From NCBI GenBank assembly GCA_020055645.1, contig CM034546.1, positions 139,893,875-139,957,874 on the forward strand: a stretch of DNA of 64,000 nt, given 5' to 3'. The notes under the pieces are model-generated. The model was not told the DNA's origin. It did no database searches and saw only the letters and a list, made by a program, of their open reading frames with translations. Position numbers and translations under genes: made by a program. Position 1 is the stretch's first letter. Each line of letters begins with the position of its first letter. Source of the DNA: Tomocerus qinae. Taxonomy: Eukaryota > Arthropoda > Collembola > Entomobryomorpha > Tomoceridae. Positions 21,560 through 32,700 of the stretch are shown here, piece by piece.

Positions 21560-22978
21560 GGAGCCAGCGGATTGACGGTAGTGTTACTGGGTGTGAAAAT
21601 ACACTTGATTAGACTCGTTCGTTATTCAATGATCACTTGAACTTGCCGATCTTGAGCGTCTTTCCGACTATTACTCTATTATTAATTGCAAAGCAGTATA
21701 TAAATAGGTACACTTTACACCAGAGAAAGAAAGAGACAGTGATGAGAATTTTTGTTGAAGACTTTACACAATGTAGAATTAAGAATAGACATCTTGGGGA
21801 AAGATCAGTTTGGTTAATAGAAAATATGAACCCTCTGTGCACTCAATATAACGTTCACTAGAGTGTGCTGTATGGCTGATATGTATCTGTTGCGGACTTA
21901 TCTGTCGTAGTTAATGAGGTATAGAAATGTATTGAGCGTTAACAAGTACATTACCTGAGAGTATTGTATGCTTCCTGCAGAGATAAGATTTTTTCGTCCC
22001 GTCCCGTCCCGATATTGTATTTGACGATTCAAATGTTTGAATATATTTTTATAATAGTTGGTGATAACACAAGTGAACTATGTATGCTTTAGATCCTAGT
22101 TGTTCAAAAAATGATGAAATTCACTGATAGATTGAATAGACTAATTTTTAATGAACTATCTCAAATAAGAAATGGGGAAAATAAACGGTGAGATTATGGT
22201 CATATAATATGGTATCACTTATAAAACACACAATTTCAAGAAGTAGGATTGGAAGTAGAAATTTTGACAAATAATTACCAGAAGTTGGTCTGGAAATACA
22301 GTTGAATGAATTATTCCTCGAGTGAAACAAAATAGACTGAGCTGGTGATGTAAACTTAGGGTTTACAATAAATAGCATAGTTTTTCGTCCGTTAGGTCGA
22401 CTCGCTTTTTGTACAAGCTCCTGCAGGTGGGCTCCTAACGTTTTAAACTTTAAATGTGCGTATTTTAATTAGACACTCGCTTGAGTCAATAATATTGATA
22501 TATGTTTAATGATAGGGTTGATACCTAAACAAAATAAGCACGGTTTCTCAACAGTATATAATTATAATAAACATAGCATCAGGAGTCAACTTTTAGGAGC
22601 AAGAATAATCGAGAATCCAATCTGACTACCGGGAAATTATGCCTCTGTTTCGAGGTATCTAACCCTATCATTAGAAGCAACAGCTACTCATTTTCATCTG
22701 AGAGAGTAATATAGATATACTATAATATGGAGCGGTTGATGTTGATAATACATTAGTGTGAGTATAGCTATATTCACTCATTGTACATTGACTAATGTGA
22801 CTATGCTATGCTAAGTGCTGGATGGTTGATTAATGCAAGTAAGTTGTGTAGAAATTCGGAGAGCTGAGTTAATGCTCTATTGTGATATAATATTCCCAGT
22901 TTACAGAAAGTGGGTACAAGAGAATTCACATTTATTTAGTCGCAAACTAATCATACTCGGAGTCACTTGAGTGCAAAA
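21560..22978. other. Polinton stretch without a recognised gene
   Basis: The open frames here (21637-21861 plus, 21633-21842 minus, 22148-22378 minus) have no domain or exon pattern I can support. From 22380 to 22978 the sequence probably includes the promoter of the plus-strand gene at 22979. A block of tandem GTCCC units lies at 21993-22010. Confidence 0.5.
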
Positions 22979-23918
22979 ATGGATCGGAGAGGTGTAAAGC
23001 GTAGTGGAGCGGAGGACTATCAAGTGAAACTTGGAAACAATACATACAAGAGAATCGCTCTTGGCTCATTTCGGTAGGTATTTTATTTTATTTTAATTGT
23101 ATAATATGAATTCATGAGTTATTTTAATTTTAATTTAATTTTCATATCAAGTACCTAAATCTTCAAAATAGTGAAATATTATTTTTAAATTGTAATTGTA
23201 TCCCAAATAATTGACAATGTTTGGGTTGTGCACATAAGAATAATAGATAGAACTACATATTATTATATTACAGATGACAATATTTGGGTTGTGCACATCA
23301 GAATAATAGATAGAACTACATATTATTATATTATAGATGACAATGTTTGGGTTGTGCACATAAGAATAATGGCTAGAACTACATATTATTATATTATAGA
23401 TATTATGTAATTGTTAAAAATGGAAAATATTGCCTTATTGTATATTGTATTGAAATTATACATACTAATTACTATATCGTTTCTTAATCAAAGGCCTGAG
23501 TCGAGGAATGAGAGTTGTCCCTACTTTCAGGGAATAAATGAAGAGATACGTCGCATAGGAAATGACTATCTCTCAGATGTGAAGTGTCATCTGGAGTACT
23601 ACGCTACGTCCCAGAGAGCTTCACTTCATATAGTGAAAGTTGCAGGTTTATCCGCAGGTATGTATAAACAACCTCCACTGATATACTTTGTAATAAGTGT
23701 ATAGAAATATATATACATATCATTCATTATGTCATTTTTCATTGATAGGTCAACGTCTAAGTTTTGACGTTGAAAATATACCCATTTTAATGATGGTATT
23801 TGCTGCATCGTATGGGAAACTTGGGATGAATTGGAAATCTTTTGAGGAGGCGATGGAGCAGTGCAAGACCGCTCTCGATGAGATAAAGGAAAGGGAGGGG
23901 GGAGCTAGAGCTCAGTAA
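22979..23918 (+). CDS. Polinton spliced unknown protein
   Basis: The first exon starts at 22979 (MDRRGVKRSGAEDYQVKLG) and ends in a GTAGGT donor near 23073. After a long AT-rich intron that contains a 3-copy repeat comes an exon near 23493-23658 (CPYFQGINEEIRRIGNDYL). After a second intron the last exon ends at 23918 (NWKSFEEAMEQCKTALDEIK). The product would be mostly helical, soluble and charged. It is not recognised. Its 3' end overlaps the membrane protein gene on the other strand tail to tail by 14 bases. Confidence 0.55.
23213..23402 (+). repeat. Three tandem copies of a ~63-bp unit in an intron
   Basis: Three nearly identical copies start with GACAATGTTTGGGTTGTGCACA and end near TATTATATTATAGAT. 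They lie in the first intron of the 22979-23918 gene. The very low divergence between copies suggests a recent expansion. (Unit start described by its first bases only.). Confidence 0.85.
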
Positions 23919-25263
23919 CTTGGAGCATCCTCCCATCCGAATAGTCGACCATGTAGTGAGTAACTTCCTCATCACAAGAATCCACGTCTTCTTCTAAAAT
24001 TGGAGAAAGTCGAGATTCTTCCATATTCTGGATGGAGCCGAGTTCAATCGCCTCCAGTCCATCTTCTTCTTCTTCTTCTTCTTCTTCTTCTTCTTCCACT
24101 TTTTCCGAATCTCCTCTCAATTGTGCACGGTATTTAACAAAAATCCCACCAAAAATAAAAGTAGCCAACATAAACAAGGCAACTAAAAATAAAATAAAAA
24201 AATAAAAACAGATCTAAATAAAAATAGCTTCGGGGATTCTCTCTTTATCACTCTGAAAAGCAGCTTTTAAATGTAGTCTGTATAATTGTTCAATTACCAA
24301 CCTGCTAAAGCAAGAATAACGATGATGCTGATAAATGTCTCATCTATATTGGGCTGTTCGCTTTCAGTTTCATTCTGCGCACAGTTCCCACCTTTGCACA
24401 AAATCTCCACAGTCTTATTAAGCCCATCAGTAATGAAAGTAAAATTTTCACCACTCTCCTAAAGAATAAAAAATTAACGTTTTTGAAGGAGGTGAACATA
24501 TATTCGGACATATGATCGTATTATGTAATTACGCTTACCTCGTGCATGTCTATAGTCTGGTCCACCTCCGGCGCTGATTCCGTGCTTTCGACGATTGCAC
24601 GCGAGTCTGTCATTACACCATCCTCCCCGAGAGTTTCATTTTCTGACTCCACGCTTCCGATCTGTTCGGCCTCTCCAACTTTCGGTGTCGTAATGGTCTG
24701 GGTATCAACATGCTATAATAAAATCCATTTATGTACAGTCGTTTAAACATGCGATAGAATCATCTAAAAACGGCTATGTTACCTCCTCCACACTTTCACG
24801 TCCGTAAAAGTTGTGTGAGTAGATTTCCTCGGGCTGGTAGGTGTTGTTGTAAAACGTTTTGACGTATCCACATCCGAGGGGGCCTTGGCATAGTCGGGTG
24901 ACTGAGTTATGTCCCGATGAGAGAAATGGGTCGGTTGGTTGACCCTGGCGTGCGCCTATGAATGTATAATTTTAACCTTTATTCTAATTGGATATTCATT
25001 TATTTGATTATTCTAAAGATATTTACTAGTAGGTATACACTGTACACTGGATGGTGATATAGTGATTGTAGATAGTATGGGAATTAACTTTTAGTAATTA
25101 AATTTTCAGTAATGCAGTATTGAGTATATGGGATTATATGAACCGATTTTTACTTACCACTTGGAAGTGCTCGAGAGAAGCATCCTTGCAGGAAAAGAAT
25201 AAGTATAAATGCAGAAATCATGCTCCAGCATGAAATGGAGAAAATATTGAACACCTTAAACAT
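23905..25263 (-). CDS. Polinton spliced type I membrane protein (B)
   Basis: The start exon at 25263 encodes a signal peptide (MISAFILILFLQGCFSRA). Further exon-like blocks follow with AT-rich GT-AG introns: 24782-24955 (CQGPLGCGYVKTFYNNTY, possible N-glycosylation), 24541-24712 (acidic Ser/Thr-rich, mucin-like) and 24300-24460 (ILCKGGNCAQNETE, then a membrane helix). The last block, 23905-24177, ends the helix (FMLATFIFGGIFVKYR) and gives an acidic cytoplasmic tail with a run of Glu. The product is predicted to be a single-pass surface glycoprotein. It is unlike known envelope fusion proteins that I can recognise. Role unknown. Confidence 0.6.
24062..24101 (-). repeat. GAA/TTC microsatellite coding a Glu run
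   Basis: A run of about 12 TTC units on the plus strand encodes the Glu tract of membrane protein B on the minus strand. Length variation here would change only the tract length. Confidence 0.8.
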
Positions 25264-25269
25264 ATTTCT

Positions 25270-25994
25270 ACCTCTTTAAACTAATTGGAAACGATTTCCC
25301 TATAGATTGATAGATTTGGAACGATAGATGTTCCCGGACACTACACTTATTAACTTCCGATGACTTGGTCCTTGAATGTTATTACGTATGATGTATTCAG
25401 CTTTAGATGAATTTTGGAGCGGAGTTAATCCACACTTGACAATTTAGGAATGAAGACTAATAGGGGAGGGCGAAAATAAAAATTGTCATATACATACATC
25501 AGTACATGCATAGAAGCAGTAAGAAGGCTTCAAACAATCTATTTTCATACACATACATCAATACATGCATAAAAACAGTTGGTACATCGGAAATAATCTA
25601 TTCTCTTTACATTTCTTCATACAAAGAAGTGATGACAACTTGTTTACTCCTTAAAGTGTTAAATTGTCACGTCGAAGAGTAGGATTGCTTACTCTGCAAC
25701 TCGCTGGTTGCGCAATCCGTTAGTCATAGGGAGACGTGTATTTCACTCTCACACGTTCAGGAGTGAAAAATGGAAAAATGTAGATTTAAAGCCTGTTTCT
25801 ATTGATATTTACAAGCGTGGTATTAACATTAAGTAAACATTGATGAAGGGGAATATGCATGAGTAATAAGAATAATATTTCTTATCATCCCGTTCGCGTG
25901 TTTGGCCGGTGTTCATGCGTTGCTTTTAACCTTGACCCTCTTTCATTGGTGCGGTGTATAGGAAGTATACTATTACCGCTAGTGGCAGTTTATA
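25270..25994. other. Polinton right-end non-coding stretch with a two-copy repeat
   Basis: No gene seen. Two copies of a roughly 70-bp unit with CATACATCARTACATGCATA at the core lie at about 25489-25610. The stretch between here and the right terminal repeat carries AT-rich DNA and a likely promoter region for the minus-strand membrane protein gene. Confidence 0.5.
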
Positions 25995-26075
25995 TTGCCA
26001 ACTAAATTAGCGGATCGATGGATTTTGTCACAATCAATACCCGCTGGGCTAACGGTGGTCTTTATTACTACTACT
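25995..26075. repeat. Polinton right terminal repeat
   Basis: Inverted partner of 10766-10845, ending in CTACTACT followed by GATCTC. The shared core GGATTTTGTCACAATCAATA-like region differs from the left copy by small insertions and substitutions. Confidence 0.8.
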
Positions 26076-26199
26076 GATCTCTAATTCGGGTTTTACTCGT
26101 TTATTTCTCTAGCTCCAACTGACTGGATTCGCGCTAGCATTATTTACAAATTGGCAGATAGCAGTAATAGATTGTATCACGTTATAGGCTATCTGCACA
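26076..26199 (-). repeat. Gypsy 5' LTR, remaining part
   Basis: Matches 6422-6545 with one difference. It starts with the second GATCTC and ends CTATCTGCACA, directly followed by GTCAT, the 5-bp duplication that also precedes 6341. Confidence 0.93.
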
Positions 26200-26220
26200 G
26201 TCATATTACAGTCTCATGTT

Positions 26221-28420
26221 CTAGTACTTAGTATATTTACTCAAGCTATTGATTTTTTTGTATGGAATGCACATATCTATGTTTTCGAAATGTTTATAAT
26301 TTTCATCGGTACAATTTGAAAGTTCTGTCTTCAGAGTGTCTCTTATTAAATAATTAAAATTATAGATAGAGTTACAGAATGGAAATACTAAATAACAAAT
26401 TTCTCTTAGTCCATAACTAACATTATTTGTATCACTAACTTGTAGTTTACATTTTTTAACAATTTCTGGATTGTGTATGTTTAGAATCCTAATTAGTAAA
26501 CTACTTTTAGGTATCAGTAAATCATTTCTATTCACATTAACCAACTTATTAATAGCAGTATCAAGTACCTTGTCAGGGTAACAGCGGTTTTTAAAGTTTT
26601 GAAATAACATTTTTAACTCTGAAATTCTATCGTTACGAGAGGAACATAATTTGATAATTCTAAGTCCCTGAGAATATGGAAGTGAATCTTTTAAATGTTT
26701 AGCATGATTTGAAAAATAGTGCAGATATAAATGCTTTGACATTGGTTTCTTGTAAAGTTTAGTTGTTATAATATTTTTATCTAAATGAATTTCTAAATCA
26801 AGAAAATTTACCATTTTATCGCTAAAATCATAAGTAAATTTTAAGTATTTGTGGTTAAAAGTATTTTTTAACCAACTAGACAAATCAGGAATTTTTGTTG
26901 AGTTGACAATTAAAAGTATATCATCCAAAAACCGCTTATTGAATACAATGTTTGTAGCTTTAGTAAATATTTCTCGTAGTTCTTCAAAAACAGTTATGTT
27001 TGCTATACTGACAGAAGCTGAACCGCCCATTTGAATACCTCGATGTTGAAAAAAATATTCGTCGTCACATTTTACATAATTGCAATCTAGGGCTAAATCC
27101 ATCAATATTCTTAATTGTTTAGTAGTTGTATCAAATGGCATTGTAATATTATCTTTATAATTATTAAAGTATTTAAGACAGAACTCCTTACAATTGTCAA
27201 TAAATAAATTAGTATATAATCCTACAATATCAACAGTTACAAGTGTGTATTTTTCTTTTGGATCTAATTTTAATTCGTTTAGTAATACTAACAGATGAGT
27301 TGTGTCTAGTAACAAATCTGGTATAAATAAACTTATGGGTTGCAGAAAATTGTCTATCAGTTGACTAATAGGTTTATTATATGTGTGTATTGTACTACAT
27401 ATTGGGCGTCCAATGGGAAATGTTGTGAATTTCTTGTGGATTTTTGGTAAGATATAAAAATTTGAAGGTTTGGGTTGCTAAGAGATTAAATTAGAGATAT
27501 TTTGTTTTAAATGTAAACTTTTTTCAAAATATTTTAATTTATCAAGAAAATCGTCAAAAGATCTTTCAAAGTGGGTTTTTGTCGTAGGATAATATATACT
27601 TAAATCGTTAAGTTGAGAAAAAACTTCTTTGTCATATAAATGTTTGTTCATAACACATACCTGCGTTTTTATCGGCTTGGGATATAACGTAATTATTCTC
27701 TTTGCAAAATTGTTGAAATTCTTTTAAAAGTATCCAATAAGAGGTTTAAAATTAGTATGCTTTTTAAGTTTTGGTTATTAAATATTTTTTGTTCGTCAGG
27801 GCAGTGTTTGCGTTCATCAGGATTTAAATTTTGATTTTGTTTTCTTAATTTAAGAACGAAACGGTCTAAATGCGTTAAATCTCTATTAGTATTCAGCGTG
27901 TCCATAAGGGGTGAGTCAAAATCAGCTGAAGAATGAGCTCTAAATGAAGTAGTGTACCTTCGTCTCAGAAAACGTCGGTTTCCGTTTTTAAATTGATGAG
28001 GTAGTGCCGGATTCGGGATATTTTCCTTTGAATGTTTTTGGTTTGGATGAATTGGGAAGCTTTGACTTGATTCCATACGAAGTAGATTTTTTGACTGCAT
28101 ACGGGCTGAGCTCTCCTTAGCTTTAGATATGAAATTTTCGTAGTCGGAAGTTACGGGTTTTCCAGTGAAATCCTCTTTTCCATTTTTGATTCTGGTTTCG
28201 ATCCCATTTGCGTATCTGTTATATGTTGTCTGTGGTGGTGTGGGGTTCTCCTCTTTCCTCCACTTGGGTTCACTATCTTTAATTTTACATTCTCGTGAGT
28301 TCCAGTGAACACATTTGATATTAAATACTTTCACGAATTCCATTTTTGCTTTAAGGTAACCAATTGTGAAGAAATGGAGCATATGGCACTTCAGTTGGGT
28401 TTCGTCTGCACTGCAATTTT
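26221..28420 (-). mobile_element. Penelope-like retroelement, decayed
   Basis: The main open frame (26221-27315) contains VTVDIVGLYTN, HRGIQMGGSASVSIANI and KRFLDDILLIV, the core reverse transcriptase motifs in the style of Penelope-like elements. Just upstream, minus-strand sequence near 27440-27460 reads FYILPKIHK, the diagnostic KIHK motif. Near 27650 there is DKNAG-like sequence followed by YYPTTKTHFE. An N-terminal basic region lies at 27693-28382. No GIY-YIG endonuclease was seen after the RT. The copy is broken by several frame interruptions. It may continue beyond the young Gypsy element toward 6335. Confidence 0.75.
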
Positions 28421-29023
28421 TTTTTCTTGAATTAGGTGGTAGTTTCGTAGTATTAAAAGTTTAGTCACGAATTCTGATCCATTGTTGGCTGATTCTTGGA
28501 GTTCAATGGCTAGTGCTCGTTTCAGTTCTGTAGACTAGTGATGATACAATTTCGGCAATAATTGAAAGCATGGAACTGAAATTCGGGCAATTGGATTGAT
28601 TAAGGACTTCCTCAGAGCAGTGTCATCTTGGACATTGCCATCTACTATGGTTCACTGAACTTCTACTATTATTGTTCCACATTCAAACTTAAGATAATAT
28701 TTATTTTGATTCTTTATTTGGGCGATCTGGAAGAAGACATTATTATAATATAAGTGAATTTGCCGATTCGGTTAGTAGTAATTTGACTGTAAAGTCAAAA
28801 GTAAATATTGATCAAATAATAATATTGATCAAATAATCGGTTGGCAATTTATTAAGTAGTTATTAGGTATGGAGGCAGCTTAATATAGAATAGACGAACT
28901 TGAAAACTATAATATTGAAAATATTCTCTTTTAACATTTATTTGTTAACATTTATTTCCAAAATATTGAGATAAGCATAATTTCTTTATCGTAATATTTT
29001 GGATTGACAAATAAATACTTGTA
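28421..29023. other. AT-rich stretch beside the Penelope-like element
   Basis: No gene seen. It probably holds the 5' flank of the Penelope-like copy and interior DNA of the hAT-like element. Minor direct repeats (GATCAAATAATAATATT-like) occur near 28808. Confidence 0.4.
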
Positions 29024-29347
29024 TCAGTTGCCTAATACGTTTATTCGTTGATTAAGGGATTGAAATAACGAATATTTTAAACTAGGGTTCTTGTATTCTG
29101 CTCCCATCCTTGGGTTTTCACATTGCCCCATTTCATAGCAAAAACCCAAAAATCCAAAAACCCCGGTTTTTGCTAATTTTGCTACCCAAAAACCCACCCA
29201 ATTACCCAAAAACCCGGGTTTTTGGGTTTTTCATGCCCTGCTGAATTATTGATGCGATGTATAGGACCTAAGAATAAACCTTGGGTAGAGGAATCCTTTC
29301 ATTGGCGATTCTAGGTACCTAAACCTCTAGTTACTAAAGTTCTCCAA

Positions 29348-29788
29348 ATGTTTCATGACAGTCCAATAGGTGGTCATTTAGGAATTAGTAAAACGTATTT
29401 AAAAATTGAAAGTAGACTATACTGGTTTGGAATAAGAAAGGATGTTGTTTCATATGTAAAATCATGCGAACCCTGTCAAAAATATACACCTTCACGTCTT
29501 CCACCCGTGGAGGCTACAGCATTTACACCTTCGATACCTTGGGATTTAATTTGTATCGATTTAATGGGAACTTATCCTAAAGAAATTTTCCAAACTACCT
29601 ATTTATTAGTCTTGGTTGATTCATTTACTAAATATGTTGAATTTATTCCTCTAAGATCTGCTAAAGCGGAACAAATAACAAATAAATTATGGCATGTTTT
29701 CTGTCGGTACGGTCTACCCTCTTGTTGGCCAAACATTTCCCCAAAATATGTCGTAGATTATATATATAAGCCGACAAGAAGATCTTAA
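29348..29788 (+). pseudogene. Integrase fragment of the old Gypsy fossil
   Basis: The frame holds an HHCC zinc finger (GGHLGISKTYLKIESRLYWF and CEPCQKY) and the first part of an integrase core (WDLICIDLMGTYPKE, LLVLVDSFTKYVEFIPL). This is LTR-retrotransposon integrase of Gypsy type, distinct in sequence from the young Gypsy at 6.3-10.7 kb. It belongs with the RNase H relic at 5568. It is a broken fossil. Confidence 0.8.
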
Positions 29789-29789
29789 C

Positions 29790-32700
29790 CATATTAAAGG
29801 GCATGGCAAGTACCTTTATTCTGAAAAATTTTGAGCTGCGAAATAAAATATTTTGGCGGCATATTTAAAATATATTTAAACTACCACCAAGAGACTTTAG
29901 ATTAATTAACTAGTAGAAATGAACATAGATTCACTTCATTTTTGTAAAGAATTTTATATTCAATCGACAACTTAAGTAAATAACAGGGGCTCTCCACTAT
30001 GTAAAATTCATTAATTTATTACAATAACTAGTAGTTACATTCATTACAGATTACAGTCGGGTGCTACCCATCACGGAAAGGCAGCCAACGACAGTGTTGT
30101 ACAGTGGTTAAAACTACTAGTGGTCATTATGGCCATAATGGTCAAAATGGCCTGGTCAAAATGAAATTGAAAAGTGGTCAAAATGTAATTTGGGGCACTG
30201 TGAAACTACATTAAAGCCAAGGAGGCAACGTGGTTCCGCAGATGTACGAATTGCTGTTTACATTTTACAAGTACTTTTTATGACCAGTATGACAAATATA
30301 AGTACTATAATATAATATAATATGACTTAATAAGTATATATTAAGTAAGTATATATATATAATTGACAGTTGTGAAAAGAAATAGTATTTTGAGTCACAA
30401 ATTCTAGACTTGCACATTTATTTTTATCTCCTTCACCCTACTAAAGTATCACATTACAATCCTCTAGCGAGTAACATGCGAGCAAACACTTATGGTGGTC
30501 CTCAATTCTTTTGGGGTGGTGATAAAATAATACTAAACAAACGAAAAATTGACTGATCTACTGAAATCTCTATTAAAGAAATAATACAATGCTCAACAGA
30601 ACCCTAAATATATTTTCATCTGCCCCTCACCAAGTAATGTATAAAATTTATTGAATCTATTTTGATGTAGGACAAACAGTACTTACAGATATACAATTGA
30701 ATACGATTCCTGAAAGAAAAGAACAATGAAAAACCAAATCACCAGCACGAATAAAAAAAAAAGTAAAGACAAACTATAAATTAAATTCACATAACTTGGT
30801 AAAAAAGCATAAAAAACAAAATAAAACTAAAAAAATAAGAAAAAGGCAAAATAAGTTAGGAGAAAAATAATAAAAATCATATTAACCTCATATTAAAAGG
30901 TGGATAATTAGTAAAGATTGTTATAAAAACAGCAGAAAACATGATGAAATTGGCTGAAATCACGGAGAAAAACGACAAACACGATAATCAGTTGTGTGGA
31001 TTTACTTAACTAGTTATCAACTAATGTGGTGGATTCATGATGTTTTAACATATTGTAACATATCAAAATACAGTAGTTCTAGTTCAATTTCTTATGTAAA
31101 ATTTTTTATTCCTTTTCTATGCTAAAATGATAAATGTTAAATGTAAAATTGTGAGTAGAGAGTCTTGAATTATGAATTTGTGAACGTATACATGACAGAC
31201 TTGCTAGTTTTTGTACTCTAGTTAGGTATGTCCTTTATAGGTTATCATCGTAGTGTTAGCAATACATATGAATGGTTAAATAATAATAATCCAATTAACA
31301 AATCGAAAATATAATTAAAGAAATAAATGAAAAATATAACTAAAACAAACAAATCTAAAACATAATTAAAGAAACAAATCGAAAATATAATTTTAAAAAA
31401 ATCGAAAATACATAAAAGAAACAAATTAAGAAAAAAATAAAAAAATATATTATTAAAAAAACGTAAAACATCTTAAGACTAATATAGTATACTGTTTATA
31501 TTAAATCCTATTATGATTCCAAGAAAGCTTTATACTATCTATGTAAGTACTTGTCTAGCGTAATTATATCTACAATCACTAATTATATCTATTTTCACGA
31601 ACTATATCTACATACACTAACTATACCTTCACTACTAATTGTATCTTTAATCTCGTTCAGTAAAGATATGGACATTCACTAACTATACCTACATGCACTA
31701 TACATTCTGGTTACCTATTTATTCTACTCAGCTTGTTTGACTAGTGTTGACGAGTGACCGTTAAAAATGCTGAATTTCTGTGCCTTGGGCAGTGGTAGTG
31801 TCAGGTTGATGATGATAGCGGTGCGGGTTGATGAATGACAAGATTCATATGTAGATGCGTGCCTAATTGTGCGTGTTTTATAATAAATGTGTACTATTGA
31901 AGACTAGTATTTTGCTTAAATACTATTTATTACAATTAAAGCACACACAATTAAATCGAGAAAAGAATGATCAAAAATGACCGAAAGTGCCGTCCAGACA
32001 CGAAAAGGTAGAGAAGAACACAAAAGTAGACACTTAATGGAGCCGGCACGGCACGCAATCGAAACTAGAAAGAACAAGTTCACACTGGTCTGAAAGAATA
32101 CTTAGAATTATTGTTTAACGGCTAAATCCAACTTTCTATTGGTTGAAAGTAAAATGATTTAGCCTATTGCAACGACTAAACTTAGATACAACTAAATGCT
32201 GAAAGAGTTTGACAAAAGAATCATAGATGGCTTACAATGTACTGTAGGCATTCGTATGCCTACGTAACTAGAACAGACATAGATGAGGAACATTTCAACT
32301 CAACTACTTACTACCCAATAACCACGTGCTCAGTGATTTACTGAGCACGTTGTCCATGGTCAGTAAGGAGCAGTAAAATGCATAACACAATTGTATAGGA
32401 CAAAATACGTTGTGGATATGGTGATTACATATTACATGAAATATGGCTCCAACAACTAGCCTAAAAATACGTATTCATCGTTTTATTGTCGTTTGTAATT
32501 CATTTATTCTTCTTTTAATGAATCTAATCTAACCTAACCTTCTCAAGTTAAAGATTGGTAGTGAAATTCTGAGATTATACACAACAAAATTCGAAAATCT
32601 TTTACGATTTAAAAAATTTTGATTCCGGTTTCGACCGACCGGTTTTGAGCGACCGGTTTAAATTTATGTAGTATAACAACTTCCAATTTACATTTTATAT

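Larger units (their letters stand above)
10766..26075. mobile_element. Polinton/Maverick (15.3 kb) inside a Gypsy LTR
   Basis: The exact ends read AGTAGTAG on both sides, and GATCTC flanks both (10760-10765 and 26076-26081), the 6-bp duplication made by Polinton integrases. Recognised parts on the minus strand, from right to left, are a partial protein-primed DNA polymerase, a PC4-like protein, penton-like, pVI/X-like, major capsid, protease and integrase. Two membrane proteins and several unknown genes complete it. It sits in an LTR that differs from its partner by about 1 percent, so it is young. Even so it looks broken, with a handful of breaks, and no packaging ATPase was recognised. Confidence 0.93.
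6341..26199 (-). mobile_element. Young Gypsy LTR retrotransposon (host of the Polinton)
   Basis: Minus-strand LTR retrotransposon of about 4.55 kb once the nested Polinton is set aside. The LTRs are about 205 bp, start TG and end CA, and differ at two sites. GTCAT flanks both outer ends (6336-6340 and 26200-26204), a 5-bp duplication. A purine tract lies just inside the 3' LTR (6546-6560 on the minus strand). A primer-binding-like TGGTGGCTGG follows the other LTR, but I did not match it to a tRNA. Gag and Pol fill the interior. It looks almost whole with very few breaks. About 1 percent LTR divergence means a recent insertion. Confidence 0.93.
5811..29240. mobile_element. Probable hAT-like element carrying the inner nest
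   Basis: The left end reads CAGGCATGAAAAA and the right end, read inward, CAGGGCATGAAAAACCC. Both ends are rich in AAAAACCC/GGGTTTTT, and each has a perfect subterminal palindrome (22 bases at 5828-5849, 24 bases at 29204-29227). CAGGG termini suit hAT elements. The flanking octamers CTGAAGAT and CTGAATTA share only their first five bases, which weakens the call or reflects age. No hAT transposase was found. The ends coincide with the split in the old Gypsy fossil, which supports an insertion boundary. Confidence 0.45.
5568..29788 (+). mobile_element. Old Gypsy-type fossil, split by nest A
   Basis: Two separated pieces belong to one LTR-retrotransposon family. Near 5568-5665 there is an RNase H start (FIIQCDASNCGVGAIQL), followed by a short linker that normally precedes the integrase zinc finger. 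At 29241-29788 comes the integrase zinc finger and the first part of the integrase core. The first piece stops where the second would be expected to begin, so roughly 23.4 kb has inserted between them. Both pieces are plus strand. No LTRs were identified. It is the oldest layer of the nest and is clearly broken in several places. Confidence 0.6.

Noticed and set aside
24061-24101. TTC run as a telomere or centromere signal
   Set aside because: It is a codon repeat inside an exon giving a Glu tract.
30102-30200. CAGTG...CACTG bounded 99-bp unit
   Set aside because: The ends look hAT-like, but the flanking octamers do not match and the inverted repeat is only five bases.
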